A DNA stretch of 64,000 nt, from contig NZ_CP072392.1 in NCBI RefSeq assembly GCF_017742835.1, positions 101,444 to 165,443 on the forward strand, read 5' to 3'. This DNA comes from Aquabacter sp. L1I39. Lineage in GTDB: Bacteria > Pseudomonadota > Alphaproteobacteria > Rhizobiales > Xanthobacteraceae. A program made the position numbers and the translations under genes. A model generated the notes under the pieces. It ran no database searches, had not been told where the DNA came from, and saw only the letters and a list, made by a program, of their open reading frames with translations. This document shows, piece after piece, positions 1 to 9,750 of this stretch. Every line of letters starts with the position of its first letter. Positions within the stretch are counted from its first letter, which is position 1.

Positions 1-674
1 CATTTCCGCCACCTTCGAGGCCAACAAGGTCACCGCCATCATCGGCCCCAACGGCGCCGGCAAGAGCACCTTCTTCAACGTGCTCTCGGGCGTGCTGCCG
101 CCCTCCACCGGCTCCATTCGCTATAAGGGCCAGGAGATCTCCGGGCTGAAGCAGCATCGCTTCGCCCATCTGGGCATTGCCCGCTCCTACCAGATCACCA
201 ACATCTTTCCCGAGCTGACGGTGCACGAGAATGTGCGGGTGGCTGCCCAAGCCTTCGCCGCCCGCTACGACCTGTTCTTCAACCGCACCGCCTATCCTGA
301 GCTCGACGAGAAGGCGGACCGGGCGCTGGCGGCGGTGGGGCTGTCCAGCCGGCAGACCCGCATCGCCAAGTCCCTGGCCCATGGCGAGCAGCGGGCCTTG
401 GAGATTGCCATCGCCTTGGTGGCCGATCCCGAACTCCTCCTCCTCGACGAGCCGACCGCCGGCATGGGCCCGGAGGAGACCAAGGACATGGTCGCCCTCA
501 TCGAGCGCCTCGCCCGCGAGCGCACCGTGCTTCTGGTGGAGCACAAGATGAAGATGATCCTCGGCCTGTCCGATCGCATCCTGGTGCTCCATCACGGCCG
601 GCTGATTGCAGACGGCACGCCCCAATCCATCCAGACGGACCCGGAAGTCCGTCGCGTCTATCTGGGTCAGAACG

Positions 675-688
<14 letters not shown>
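1..688 (+). CDS. livG: Branched-chain amino acid-type ABC transporter ATP-binding protein, LivG-like (5' partial)
   Basis: The reading frame is already open at base 2, so the start lies outside the window. The visible part begins just before the Walker A motif GPNGAGKS (bases 44-67). It continues with an LSYGEQR-type signature (LAHGEQR), Walker B LLLLDEPTAG and an H-loop VEHKM. The VEHKMKMI ending is typical of LivG, one of two ATPases of the hydrophobic amino acid/urea (HAAT) family. The product would sit on the cytoplasmic face of the inner membrane and power a LivHM-type permease encoded upstream. The second ATPase gene begins 14 bases before this stop. Substrate cannot be read from the ATPase. 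Confidence 0.93.
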
Positions 689-1385
<697 letters not shown>

Positions 1386-1478
1386 GGCGCGGCATCGCGC
1401 GCCGGACCAATTTCCAAACGGCCGCCGCGCGCTTAACCTCGTGCCGCAGGACCTTGAGGAAACAAGAGGAGAGCTGAG

Positions 1479-1946
1479 ATGGAAATCGTCGGCGAATATC
1501 GCATCGCCGCGCCCCGGCAGCAGGTCTGGGCGGCGATCCTCGACCCGGAGATGCTCAAGCGCTGCATTCCCGGCTGCAAGGAACTGGAAGCCACGGGCGA
1601 GAACGCCTATGCGGCCAAGGTGCAGATCAAGGTGGGACCGGTCTCGGCCACCTTCTCCGGCACCGTGGAACTGACCGACATGGACCCGCCCTCCGGCTGC
1701 CGCATCGCAGGCCAGGGGAATGGCGGAGTGGCGGGCTTTGCCAAGGGCGAAGCGGTGGTCAAGCTCGCGGAAGATGGCGAGGAGACGATCCTGACCTACA
1801 CCGCTGACGCGCAGATCGGCGGCAAGCTCGCCGCGCTCGGCGGGCGCCTCATCCAGGCCACCGCCCGCAAGCTGGCGGACCAGTTCTTCTCCAGCTTCAC
1901 CGCCGCCCTGGCGGGCGAGGAGGCACCGGCGGCCGAAGCTTCCTGA
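1479..1946 (+). CDS. CoxG-like SRPBCC-fold protein (carbon monoxide dehydrogenase subunit G family)
   Basis: A 155-residue protein beginning MEIVGEYRIAAP, with the CoxG landmarks: W-x-x-L-D-PE-L-x-x-C-IPGC near residues 18-32, IKVGPV near 50, and a GG(R/K)LI...ARK(L)AD-QFF stretch near 115-130. An AGGAGAG ribosome site precedes ATG 1479. CoxG proteins are membrane-recruited accessory factors or quinone shuttles for molybdenum hydroxylases such as CO dehydrogenase, but many alphaproteobacterial copies are not linked to cox genes. No molybdenum hydroxylase subunit is visible in this window; one could lie to the left. The function beyond the family name is open. Confidence 0.85.
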   Translation: MEIVGEYRIAAPRQQVWAAILDPEMLKRCIPGCKELEATGENAYAAKVQIKVGPVSATFSGTVELTDMDPPSGCRIAGQGNGGVAGFAKGEAVVKLAEDGEETILTYTADAQIGGKLAALGGRLIQATARKLADQFFSSFTAALAGEEAPAAEAS

Positions 1947-2043
1947 CCAGAGCAGGTCCGGCGCGCGGAGAGGCCCGCCCGCGCGCCGCATTTTCCCCGC
2001 CTGCGAAGCCCGTTATGGTCGCTCCGTCAGGCGGGAGCGAAGA

Positions 2044-3048
2044 ATGGCGCGGGTGACCTTGGCGGACGTGGCGCGGGTGGCGGGCGTGGACATGTCCACC
2101 GCCTCGCGGGTGCTGCGCGGCGAGGCCGCCCAAAGGGTGCGCGAAGAGACGCGCGAGCGTATCCTCAAGGTGGCACGGGAACTGAACTACCGCGCCAATC
2201 CGCTGGCGCGGGGCCTGCGCACCGCACGCACCTCCACCCTCGGCATCGTGGTCCCGCAACTGGACAATCCGGTCTTCGCCTCGGCCATTCGCGGGGCGGA
2301 GATGGCGGCGGCCGCGCTCGGCTATTCGCTGCTGATTTCCCATCGCGAGCCCGGCGCCACCGCCACCACCATCGCCAAGATCTCCCAGACCAACCGGGTG
2401 GACGGCCTGCTGGTGGCGAGCCTTGACGATGACGAGGTGCTGCGCACAGACCTCAACGCCGCTCAGGTGCCCTTCGTACTCATGAACCGCGTGCTGCCCG
2501 GCGCGCCCTTGTCCGTGGTGCTGGACAGCCGCGCGGCGGCACGCAAGGCCGTGGACCATCTGGTGGCGCTGGGCCACCGGCGCATCGCGCACCTGGCCGG
2601 CCGGGAGGGCGGCTTCAATGCCCGCCAGCGCCTGGATGGCTATCGCGATGGCCTGGCGGCGGCGGGTATTGTCTTCGATCCGGCATTGGTAGCCGTGGCC
2701 GGCTACACGGCGGAAGGCGGCGCGGCGGCCATGTCGGCCCTTCTGCCGCAGAGGCCCAGCGCGGTGCTGGCGGCAACCCTCGTCTCGGCGGCGGGCGCCA
2801 TGGCCCGGCTCCACGAAGCCGGATTGCGCATTCCAGACGATGTCTCGGTTGTGGGGCTGCACGATGCCCCGGTGGCGGCCATGCTCTATCCGGCGCTCAC
2901 CTGCGTTGCCATGCCCACCGAGGAGATGGGGCGCGTCGCCGCCACCGCCCTCATCCGCGCCCTGAATGGGGAAGAGCCCCAGCCCGTCCCGCCCCTGCCA
3001 CCGGGAGCGCTGGTGGTCCGCGCATCCACCGGCCCGGCGCGGACCTGA
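2044..3048 (+). CDS. LacI-family transcriptional regulator
   Basis: 334 residues. The N-terminal LacI helix-turn-helix (TLADVARVAGVDMSTASRVL, residues 4-23) is followed by the hinge region (NPLARGLRTARTSTLGIVVP) and a periplasmic-binding-protein-like effector domain to the C-terminus. It is the first gene of a co-directional carbohydrate-type cluster running to 12469. A 20-base palindrome of LacI-operator type lies between it and the first catabolic gene (3108-3127). It is therefore probably the local repressor of that cluster, released by the sugar or polyol or an intermediate. The effector is not identifiable from sequence. Confidence 0.92.
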   Translation: MARVTLADVARVAGVDMSTASRVLRGEAAQRVREETRERILKVARELNYRANPLARGLRTARTSTLGIVVPQLDNPVFASAIRGAEMAAAALGYSLLISHREPGATATTIAKISQTNRVDGLLVASLDDDEVLRTDLNAAQVPFVLMNRVLPGAPLSVVLDSRAAARKAVDHLVALGHRRIAHLAGREGGFNARQRLDGYRDGLAAAGIVFDPALVAVAGYTAEGGAAAMSALLPQRPSAVLAATLVSAAGAMARLHEAGLRIPDDVSVVGLHDAPVAAMLYPALTCVAMPTEEMGRVAATALIRALNGEEPQPVPPLPPGALVVRASTGPART

Positions 3049-3079
3049 GCCCCACTCCCGATTTTTCCAAATGCCGCGC

Positions 3080-3127
3080 TTGACGACCCGGAGGAAGTCT
3101 GACAGCTTTGAACAAACGATTGTTCAA
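3080..3127 (+). promoter_or_regulatory. Candidate promoter -35 element and LacI-type operator upstream of the polyol cluster
   Basis: Bases 3108-3127 form a palindrome with perfect 8-base arms, TTGAACAA and TTGTTCAA, around ACGA. A 20-base operator with a central CG is the usual architecture for LacI-family regulators. A TTGACG hexamer at 3080-3085 could be the -35 element, which would put the operator over or just after the -10 region, a repressing position. The site is 75 bases upstream of the FAD-oxidase ATG. The assignment to the adjacent LacI gene is inferred from proximity. Confidence 0.7.
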
Positions 3128-3202
3128 TAAGAAAAGGGAGGATGCGAGGATGGGGCTCTCACCGGGCTTGCCGCTTCACGCCTCCCGTCGCGAGAGGTGC
3201 AT

Positions 3203-4696
3203 ATGACCGGCCCAGCCATCGCCGAAGCGCAAGCGGACGACCACACTCCCCAAGCCGGCACCGCCGCCCTCGCGCAGGCGCTCGCCGCCATCGTGGGCGC
3301 CGACCATGTGATCGCCGATGCGGACGGCCGGCGCGCTTATGCCCATGATCGGCTGCCTTTCGCTAATTTCCGGGAACGGACCGGCCGTCTCGCCGGGGTC
3401 CTGCCGCGCCTCGTGGTGCGCCCCGGTTCGGCGGAGGAAGTGGCGGCCCTTGTGCGCCACGCCCGTGCCGAGAAGATCCAGCTCATCCCCTATGGCAACG
3501 GCTCCGGCGTGCTGGGCGGGGCGATCCCGCTCGCGCAGGAAGTCATGGTGGACCTGCGCCGGCTCGACCGGATCGTTTCGGTCGACCCCATCAATGCGGT
3601 CGCAACCGTGGAAGCGGGGATGAATGGCGCGGCCTTCGAGGCGGCGCTCAATGCCGAAGGCTTCACCTGCGGGCACCTGCCGCAATCCATCGAGATTTCC
3701 ACCGTGGGCGGCTGGGCCGCCTGCCGGGGCGGCGGGCAGGCCTCTTCCCGCTATGGCAAGATCGAGGACATCGTGGTGGGCCTGAAGGCCGTGCTGCCGG
3801 ACGGCCGCAAGCTGGAGATCGCTCCGCTTCCCCGCCGCTCCGTCGGCCCTTCGCTGCGCGACCTCCTGGTGGGCAGCGAGGGCACGCTCGGCATCATCAC
3901 CGAACTGTCCCTGCGCATTTGGAAGAAGCCCGAGGTGGAGCGCGGCGTGGTGCTGGCCTTCCCCTCCCTCGATGCCGCCTGGACCGCCGCGCGGCGCATC
4001 ATGCAGGCGGAACTGCGCCCCACCATCGCCCGCATCTATGACGGGGCCGAAAGCGCCGAGCGCACCGAGGGGCTTGAGGTGTTCCGCACCAAACCCATTC
4101 TCGCGGTGATGGTCTTCTCCGGCGCCGAGCCCATGGTCACCACCGAGCAGGACATGGCGCTGGCCATCTGCACCGAGGAAGGCGGCCAGGTCGCCCCCGA
4201 CGGGCCATTCCACCATTGGAAGGCCAATCGCTACGTGGCCTTCTCCCAAAAATGGCAAGCGGCGGGCTATTTCAACGACACCATCGAGGTGACGGGAAAC
4301 TGGTCCGCCCTTCCGGGCCTCTATGCGGCCATCGCGGCAGCGGTGCGGGAAATCTACCCGCAGATCCATTTCGGCGCCCACTGGTCGCACATCTATCCCG
4401 AGGGCGCCTGCCAATACATGACCATCCGCCTGCCGCCCATGGACCAGGTACAGGCCCTTCCCCTCCATGCGCGGCTGTGGGACACCATTGAGGGGCTGAC
4501 CCTCGACCATGGCGGCTCCATCGCCCACCATCACGGGGTCGGCGTGTTCCGCAATCCCTGGCTCGCCCGCGAGCTGGGCGCTGGCCTTGATGTCCTCCAG
4601 GCCATCAAGGATGCCCTCGACCCGGACAATCTCATGAATCCCGGCAAGCTCGGCCTGCGTCCCGCGCCCTCCGCCGTGGACGTGCGCCATGACTGA
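3203..4696 (+). CDS. FAD-binding oxidase, alkyldihydroxyacetonephosphate synthase-like (VAO/PCMH fold)
   Basis: About 497 residues. The N-terminal PCMH/VAO FAD domain carries VVRPGSAEEVAALV, PYGNGSGVLGG, STVGGW and GSEGTLGIITE (residues ~70-235). The C-terminal part ends with a GSIAHHHGVGVFR motif and DPxNLMNPGKL. The HHH tract resembles the active-site histidines of alkyl-DHAP synthase, more than those of simple GlcD-type lactate or glycolate oxidases. ATG 3203 was chosen over GTG 3197 because GAGAGG (3192-3197) precedes it at a usual distance. It is the first gene after the operator and probably oxidises a polyol- or glycerol-derived substrate for the downstream kinase and dehydrogenases. 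The true substrate is unknown. Confidence 0.85.
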   Translation: MTGPAIAEAQADDHTPQAGTAALAQALAAIVGADHVIADADGRRAYAHDRLPFANFRERTGRLAGVLPRLVVRPGSAEEVAALVRHARAEKIQLIPYGNGSGVLGGAIPLAQEVMVDLRRLDRIVSVDPINAVATVEAGMNGAAFEAALNAEGFTCGHLPQSIEISTVGGWAACRGGGQASSRYGKIEDIVVGLKAVLPDGRKLEIAPLPRRSVGPSLRDLLVGSEGTLGIITELSLRIWKKPEVERGVVLAFPSLDAAWTAARRIMQAELRPTIARIYDGAESAERTEGLEVFRTKPILAVMVFSGAEPMVTTEQDMALAICTEEGGQVAPDGPFHHWKANRYVAFSQKWQAAGYFNDTIEVTGNWSALPGLYAAIAAAVREIYPQIHFGAHWSHIYPEGACQYMTIRLPPMDQVQALPLHARLWDTIEGLTLDHGGSIAHHHGVGVFRNPWLARELGAGLDVLQAIKDALDPDNLMNPGKLGLRPAPSAVDVRHD

Positions 4697-4728
4697 TCTC
4701 TACCCCTCCGCTGGCGGGGAGCGCCGCC

Positions 4729-6243
4729 GTGGCACCTAGCTTGCTCGTTGGCATCGATCTGGGCGCCGGATCGCTGAAGACCTCGGTCATCCGACTGGAT
4801 GGCGCGCTGGCCGGGGAGGCGTCCGCGCCCGTGGTCACGCACGCCCCCCATCCCGGCTGGAGCGAGCAGGATCCGCACGACTGGTGGGCCGCCGTCTGCC
4901 GCACGGTGCCGCAGGCGCTGGCGGCAGCAGACGCCGATGCGGGCGACGTCGCTGCCATCTCCTTTTCCGCCGGCGCCCATACCCAGGTACTAGAGGATGC
5001 GGATGGCCGCGTGATCCGCCCCGCCATCCTGTGGAACGACCAGCGCTCAGGCGCGGAGACGCAGGACCTGCGGGCGCAGGCGGATGCCCGCATCCTGGAA
5101 ATCGGCGCCAACCGCGCCAATCCCACCTGGACCTTGCCGCAGATGCTGTGGCTGCGCCGCCATGAGCCGGAGGCGTTCGGGCGTGTGAAGCGGCTCTATG
5201 TGGCCAAGGACTGGCTGCGCTCCCGCCTCACCGGCACCTGGGAAACCGACCCTATCGACGCGGTCGGCACCCTCATGGCGGATGCGCGGACCAAGGACTG
5301 GTCAGCCGAACTGTGCGCCATGATCGGCTGGCCGATGGAGACCTTGCCGCCCATCGTCACGCCCACCACGGTGGTGGGCGAGGTGACGGCCGAGGCCGCC
5401 CGCGCCTGCGGCCTGAAGGCCGGCACCCCCGTGGTGTGCGGCACCTCGGACACGGCGGCGGAGACCTATGGCGCCGGCATGGTGCGCGAAGGTCTCGGCG
5501 TGGTGAAGCTCGCCACGGCCGCAACCGTGAGCGTGCTCACCCCCGCCGCGCGGCCGGACTTCACGGTCATCAACTATCCCCATGTCATTCTCGACCATTG
5601 GTATGTGATCGCCGCCACCAATTCTTGCGCCTCCGCGCACAAATGGCTGCGCGATACCTTCTTCAAGCGGCCGGGCGAAGATGGCACCGCGGTCTTCAAC
5701 GAGATGGACCGGCTGGCCGCTGCTGTCGCTGAGGGAGCCGAGGGCCTCTTCTTCCATCCCTATCTGAACGGTGAGCGCAGCCCCCATTGGGACCCGCTGC
5801 TACGCGCCGATTTTGTCGGCATCGGCTTCAATCACGGCCCCGGCCATTTCGTGCGCGCGCTCTATGAGGGCATCGCCTATTCGCTGAAGGACTGCCTGCT
5901 CGCCCTCAACGCCAAGGGCCTCGACTTCTCCACCGCCCGCCTCACCGGCGGTGGCGCCCGCAGCGCCCTGTGGCGCCAGATCGTGGCGGATGTGCTGAAT
6001 GTGGAGGTGGAACTGCCGGCGGTGGCGGAGGCCTCCTTCGGCGCCGCGCTCATCGCCGGCGTCGGGGTGGGCGCCTACGAGGACGAGCGGGCGGCGGCGG
6101 AGGTGGTCCACATCGTCTCCCGCGCGGTGCCCGATCCGGCGCGGGCCGCGCGCTACCGTGAGGGCCACGGGCTTTATTGCGAAATCCAGGCGGCGCTGGC
6201 GCCGCTCAACCACAAGATCCACGCCTTCGTGCGCGGACGCTGA
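4729..6243 (+). CDS. FGGY-family carbohydrate kinase (xylulokinase-like)
   Basis: 504 residues, the normal FGGY length. It starts at GTG 4729 with the phosphate-1 motif GIDLGAGSLKTSV (residues ~8-20). GTSDTAAETYGAG lies mid-protein, and the adenosine-binding stretch TGGGARSALWRQI is near residue 406. The family phosphorylates sugars or polyols in the cytoplasm with ATP. Position in the LacI cluster between the FAD oxidase and the ABC importer genes suggests it commits the imported polyol or its keto product to metabolism. XylB is the closest familiar relative, but xylulose is only one of many possible substrates. Confidence 0.9.
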   Translation: MAPSLLVGIDLGAGSLKTSVIRLDGALAGEASAPVVTHAPHPGWSEQDPHDWWAAVCRTVPQALAAADADAGDVAAISFSAGAHTQVLEDADGRVIRPAILWNDQRSGAETQDLRAQADARILEIGANRANPTWTLPQMLWLRRHEPEAFGRVKRLYVAKDWLRSRLTGTWETDPIDAVGTLMADARTKDWSAELCAMIGWPMETLPPIVTPTTVVGEVTAEAARACGLKAGTPVVCGTSDTAAETYGAGMVREGLGVVKLATAATVSVLTPAARPDFTVINYPHVILDHWYVIAATNSCASAHKWLRDTFFKRPGEDGTAVFNEMDRLAAAVAEGAEGLFFHPYLNGERSPHWDPLLRADFVGIGFNHGPGHFVRALYEGIAYSLKDCLLALNAKGLDFSTARLTGGGARSALWRQIVADVLNVEVELPAVAEASFGAALIAGVGVGAYEDERAAAEVVHIVSRAVPDPARAARYREGHGLYCEIQAALAPLNHKIHAFVRGR

Positions 6244-6270
6244 CGCCAAAGGCGTCGCAGGGAGAGGAAA

Positions 6271-7365
6271 ATGGCCGAGGTCAGGCTGAAGCAGGTCCGC
6301 AAGGCCTATGGCACCACGGTGGCGGTGCATGGGGTGGACCTGGACATCCGCGACGGCGAATTCGTGGTCTTCCTTGGCCCCTCCGGCTGCGGCAAGTCCA
6401 CCACGCTGCGCATGGTGGCGGGCCTGGAGGAGATCACCACCGGCACGGTCGAGATCGGCGGGCGGGATGTGACCCGGCTTGAGCCCAAGGACCGGAACAT
6501 CGCCATGGTGTTCCAGAACTATGCGCTCTACCCGCACAAGACCATCTACGAGAACCTCGCCTTCGGCCTGCGCATGCGCAAGATGGACAAGGCCGAGATC
6601 GACCGGCGGGTGAAGTCCGCCTCGGCCATGCTGGGCCTCGATCCCTATCTGGAGCGCAAGCCCAAGCAGCTCTCCGGCGGGCAGATGCAGCGCGTGGCGC
6701 TGGGCCGGGCCCTGGTGCGCGATCCCGACGTGTTCCTGCTGGACGAGCCGCTCTCCAATCTCGACGCCAAGCTGCGGGTGCGCATGCGCGAGGAGATCGC
6801 CCGCCTGCACCGGGAGGTGGGCACCTCCATGATCTATGTGACCCATGACCAGGTGGAGGCCATGACACTGGCCGACCGCATCCTCATCATGCGCGACGGC
6901 CATGTGCAGCAGGTGGGAGCGCCGCTGGAGGTCTATGACCGCCCCGCCAACCTGTTCGTCGCCGGCTTCATCGGCTCGCCCGAAATGAACCTCGCCGAGG
7001 GCCGGATCATGGGCGGCGCCCTGCGCTGCGGTGGGCTGACGGTGACCCTGCCGCCGGACGTGGAGGTGAAGGAGGGAACCGAAGTGGTGCTCGGCGTGCG
7101 ACCCGAGCATGTGACCCTCGCCGAGGGCCCGGCCGCGCGCCCCTTCCAGGTGGCGGTGATCGAGCAATTGGGCGCGCAGACACTCTGCATCGGCGACGTG
7201 GACGGGGTCCGCCTCAAGGTGCTCATGGACCGCTCCGACGCGATCCGCCACGGCACCACGCTGCCGGTGCAGTTCCGCCCCGAGCGGCTGCACGTTTTCC
7301 AGAAGGACACCGGGGCCCGGCTGAACCGGGACGGCGCCCGGCAGGGCCAAAGGCCCGCCGCCTGA
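6271..7365 (+). CDS. Sugar ABC transporter ATP-binding protein (UgpC/MalK family)
   Basis: 364 residues, typical of the MalK/UgpC subfamily. It has Walker A GPSGCGKS near residue 36, Q-loop FQNYALYPH, signature LSGGQMQRVALGRAL, Walker B VFLLDEPLSNLDAKLR and H-loop THDQVEAMTLAD. The C-terminal TOBE/regulatory domain contains LGVRPEHVTL. It lies 27 bases after the kinase and just before a binding protein and two permeases, completing a CUT1-type importer. In this family the ATPase works as a homodimer on the cytoplasmic side of the permease pair. Confidence 0.95.
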   Translation: MAEVRLKQVRKAYGTTVAVHGVDLDIRDGEFVVFLGPSGCGKSTTLRMVAGLEEITTGTVEIGGRDVTRLEPKDRNIAMVFQNYALYPHKTIYENLAFGLRMRKMDKAEIDRRVKSASAMLGLDPYLERKPKQLSGGQMQRVALGRALVRDPDVFLLDEPLSNLDAKLRVRMREEIARLHREVGTSMIYVTHDQVEAMTLADRILIMRDGHVQQVGAPLEVYDRPANLFVAGFIGSPEMNLAEGRIMGGALRCGGLTVTLPPDVEVKEGTEVVLGVRPEHVTLAEGPAARPFQVAVIEQLGAQTLCIGDVDGVRLKVLMDRSDAIRHGTTLPVQFRPERLHVFQKDTGARLNRDGARQGQRPAA

Positions 7366-7429
7366 ACACGACCACACGCACAAAAATCATCGCGTCCGGA
7401 TAACAGGACGGAACTGGGAGGAGAGGGCC

Positions 7430-8758
7430 ATGGACGAGAACAGGACCGGCGGCGTCTCGCGCCGCACCCTTCTGAAGGGATCGGGGGCATTGGCCGCCGG
7501 CATCGCGGCGGGTGGCATCGCCGCCCCCTCGATCGTGCGGGCGCAGAGCACGAAGACCATCCGCTTCCTCAATGCGGAAACCTCCATCGACAGCATTCGC
7601 GCGCTGAAGGTGGCGGGCGCCGAATATGAGAAGCTCACCGGCACCAAGGTAGTGGTGGATTCGGTGCCGCTGGACAGCATCTTCACCAAGGTGACCACCT
7701 CGCTGCGCGGCGGCACCCCCTATGACATCGCCACCTTCGCCTTTGTCGGCCATGTGCTGATCCTGGCGAGCGAGGGGCACTTGATGCCGCTCAATTCACT
7801 CACCGACAAGTATAAGTGGGGACCGAACATCCTCTTCCCGCTGGATGGGAAGGTCTACTGGTACCCCTACGATTACAACCTGGCCTGGATCTATTACCGC
7901 AAGGACCTGTACGAGAAGAACAAGCTGGAGGTGCCGAAGACCTGGGACGTGTTCCTGAAGAACACGCAGACGCTCAACACCGACGGCATGTCGGGCGCGC
8001 TCTATCCCATCGGCTCCAACGGCGCCACCAACTGGCTGTCCCCGGGCTTCATGTGGGCGGAAGGGGTGCAGCTGTTCGACGACAAGTGGAACATCATCTT
8101 CGACAATGCCGACATGGCGCCCCGCGCCGCGCGCTATCTGGATTTCTTCGGCGAGCTCTACAAGACCATGCCGTCGGGCGCCAGCCAGGTGAGCTTCGGC
8201 GAAGTCTTGTCCAACTTCACCTCCGGCAAGGTGGCTCATTCCGCCTATGCGGGGCGCATGATCGAGACGCTGGAGCGCAACAATCCCGCGCTCGCCGACA
8301 AGTACGGCATCATGCCCTACATGGATTCGGCCGGTAAGCACCAGGCGGTCAACCACGGCTATGACGGCTGGGTGGTACTGAAGACGCCGCAATCGCACGA
8401 AGCCATGAAGTTCATGGCCTGGTTCACCGAGAACCAGTACATCAACTTCCTGCACACCGCCCCGCTGCACTTCCAGCCGCCGCGCCTCGATGTCTATGAG
8501 GATGCCCGCTGGCGCGCCCATCCCCTCATCGAGAAGCACAATGCGGCGGTGGAGATGATGCGGTCCTTCCTGACCGACAAGAACATGATCCTCACCTCCA
8601 TCGACACGCAGGGCCCGTCCCCGAGCCTGAAGCCCGGCAAGATCTTCGAAGCCTTCGTCTTCCCGGAGATGCTGCAGAACAAGCTTCTGAAGGGCATGTC
8701 GTCGGCCGAGTGCGTCAAGACCGCGGGCGAGCGGATGCGACAGGTGATCGCCTCCTGA
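7430..8758 (+). CDS. Sugar/polyol ABC transporter substrate-binding protein with Tat-type signal
   Basis: 442 residues, a CUT1-type solute-binding protein. The N-terminus has a twin-arginine motif SRRTLLKG (residues 10-17), a hydrophobic stretch and a likely cleavage site after IVRAQ. Export in folded form is therefore likely. The mature part has features of MalE-like proteins: YPYDYNLAWIYYRKDLYEK, PKTWDVFL and a C-terminal region binding across two lobes. GGGAGGAGAGG precedes the ATG. It delivers the cluster's substrate to the permeases encoded next. The ligand cannot be inferred precisely. Confidence 0.92.
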   Translation: MDENRTGGVSRRTLLKGSGALAAGIAAGGIAAPSIVRAQSTKTIRFLNAETSIDSIRALKVAGAEYEKLTGTKVVVDSVPLDSIFTKVTTSLRGGTPYDIATFAFVGHVLILASEGHLMPLNSLTDKYKWGPNILFPLDGKVYWYPYDYNLAWIYYRKDLYEKNKLEVPKTWDVFLKNTQTLNTDGMSGALYPIGSNGATNWLSPGFMWAEGVQLFDDKWNIIFDNADMAPRAARYLDFFGELYKTMPSGASQVSFGEVLSNFTSGKVAHSAYAGRMIETLERNNPALADKYGIMPYMDSAGKHQAVNHGYDGWVVLKTPQSHEAMKFMAWFTENQYINFLHTAPLHFQPPRLDVYEDARWRAHPLIEKHNAAVEMMRSFLTDKNMILTSIDTQGPSPSLKPGKIFEAFVFPEMLQNKLLKGMSSAECVKTAGERMRQVIAS

Positions 8759-8883
8759 TACCGCGGGGCCGGGCGGGCCCTGCCCTGACACCATGGCCCG
8801 CCCGGCACCCCTCGAAGCGCTCCGGCGTCCCGTTCCCACGGGCCGGAGCGCGCTGCGCAATTCCCGAAGCAGAGGCGCCGCAG

Positions 8884-9744
8884 GTGAGCTCCAAGGCGAC
8901 GATCTATTCCTTCCTGTTCATGGGCCTCGCGGTCACGGCGCTGCTCATCGTGGCGCCCGTGGTCTATGCGGTGTCGCTGAGCTTCTACCAGATGGATTCC
9001 TTCGTCGGCGCGCCGCGCTTCGTGGGCTTCGACAATTATGTCCGCATGCTCTCCCAGTGGATCTTCTGGCGGGCGCTCATCAACGGCTTCATCTATTCCT
9101 TCGGCACCATCGTCCTGCAGGTAGTGCTGGGCATCGGCTTCGCGCTGGTGCTGAACCAGGTCTTTCCCGGCCGCAACATCGTACGGGGCCTGTCCATCCT
9201 GCCCTATCTGCTGCCCACCGTGGTGGTGGTGCTGACCTTCAAATGGATGGTGGACGGTTCCATCGGCGTGCTCACCAAGGTGATCGCGGCCCTCGGCCTG
9301 CCGCCGGTGCAATGGTTCGAGAGCCCCGGCGCCGCCATGGCCTCCGTCATCCTGGTGAGCGTGTGGATGTGGACGCCCTTCGTCACCACCACCTTCCTCG
9401 CCGCCCTCCAGACCGTCCCTTCCTCCCTCTACGAAGCCGCCAAGGTGGACGGCACCAATGCGGTGCAGCGCTTCTTCCACATCACCCTGCCCATGCTGAA
9501 GCCGATCCTGACCGTGATCGTGCTGCTGCGGGCGGTGTGGATGTTCAACAAGTTCGACGTCATCTGGCTGCTCACCCAAGGCGGCCCAGTCGGCTCCACC
9601 GAGCACCTGGCCATCCTGTCCTACAAGCAGGCCTTCGGGCAGTTCGACATTGGTGGCGGGGCGGCGGTGGCGACCATTTCCTTCGCCATCCTCTCGGTGG
9701 CGGTCTTCATCTATTTCCGCCTGTTCCCGCTCGATACGGAGTGA
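8884..9744 (+). CDS. Sugar ABC transporter permease (MalF/UgpA type)
   Basis: 286 residues from GTG 8884, preceded by AGAGG (8871-8875). Longer in-frame starts upstream would add arginine- and proline-rich sequence with no transporter character, so they were rejected. About six hydrophobic helices are visible, beginning with IYSFLFMGLAVTALLIV. The cytoplasmic EAA loop that contacts the ATPase reads YEAAKVDGTNAVQRFFHITLP. It pairs with the MalG-type permease encoded six bases downstream and with the MalK-type ATPase and Tat-exported binding protein upstream. Confidence 0.92.
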   Translation: MSSKATIYSFLFMGLAVTALLIVAPVVYAVSLSFYQMDSFVGAPRFVGFDNYVRMLSQWIFWRALINGFIYSFGTIVLQVVLGIGFALVLNQVFPGRNIVRGLSILPYLLPTVVVVLTFKWMVDGSIGVLTKVIAALGLPPVQWFESPGAAMASVILVSVWMWTPFVTTTFLAALQTVPSSLYEAAKVDGTNAVQRFFHITLPMLKPILTVIVLLRAVWMFNKFDVIWLLTQGGPVGSTEHLAILSYKQAFGQFDIGGGAAVATISFAILSVAVFIYFRLFPLDTE

Positions 9745-9750
9745 GATCTG

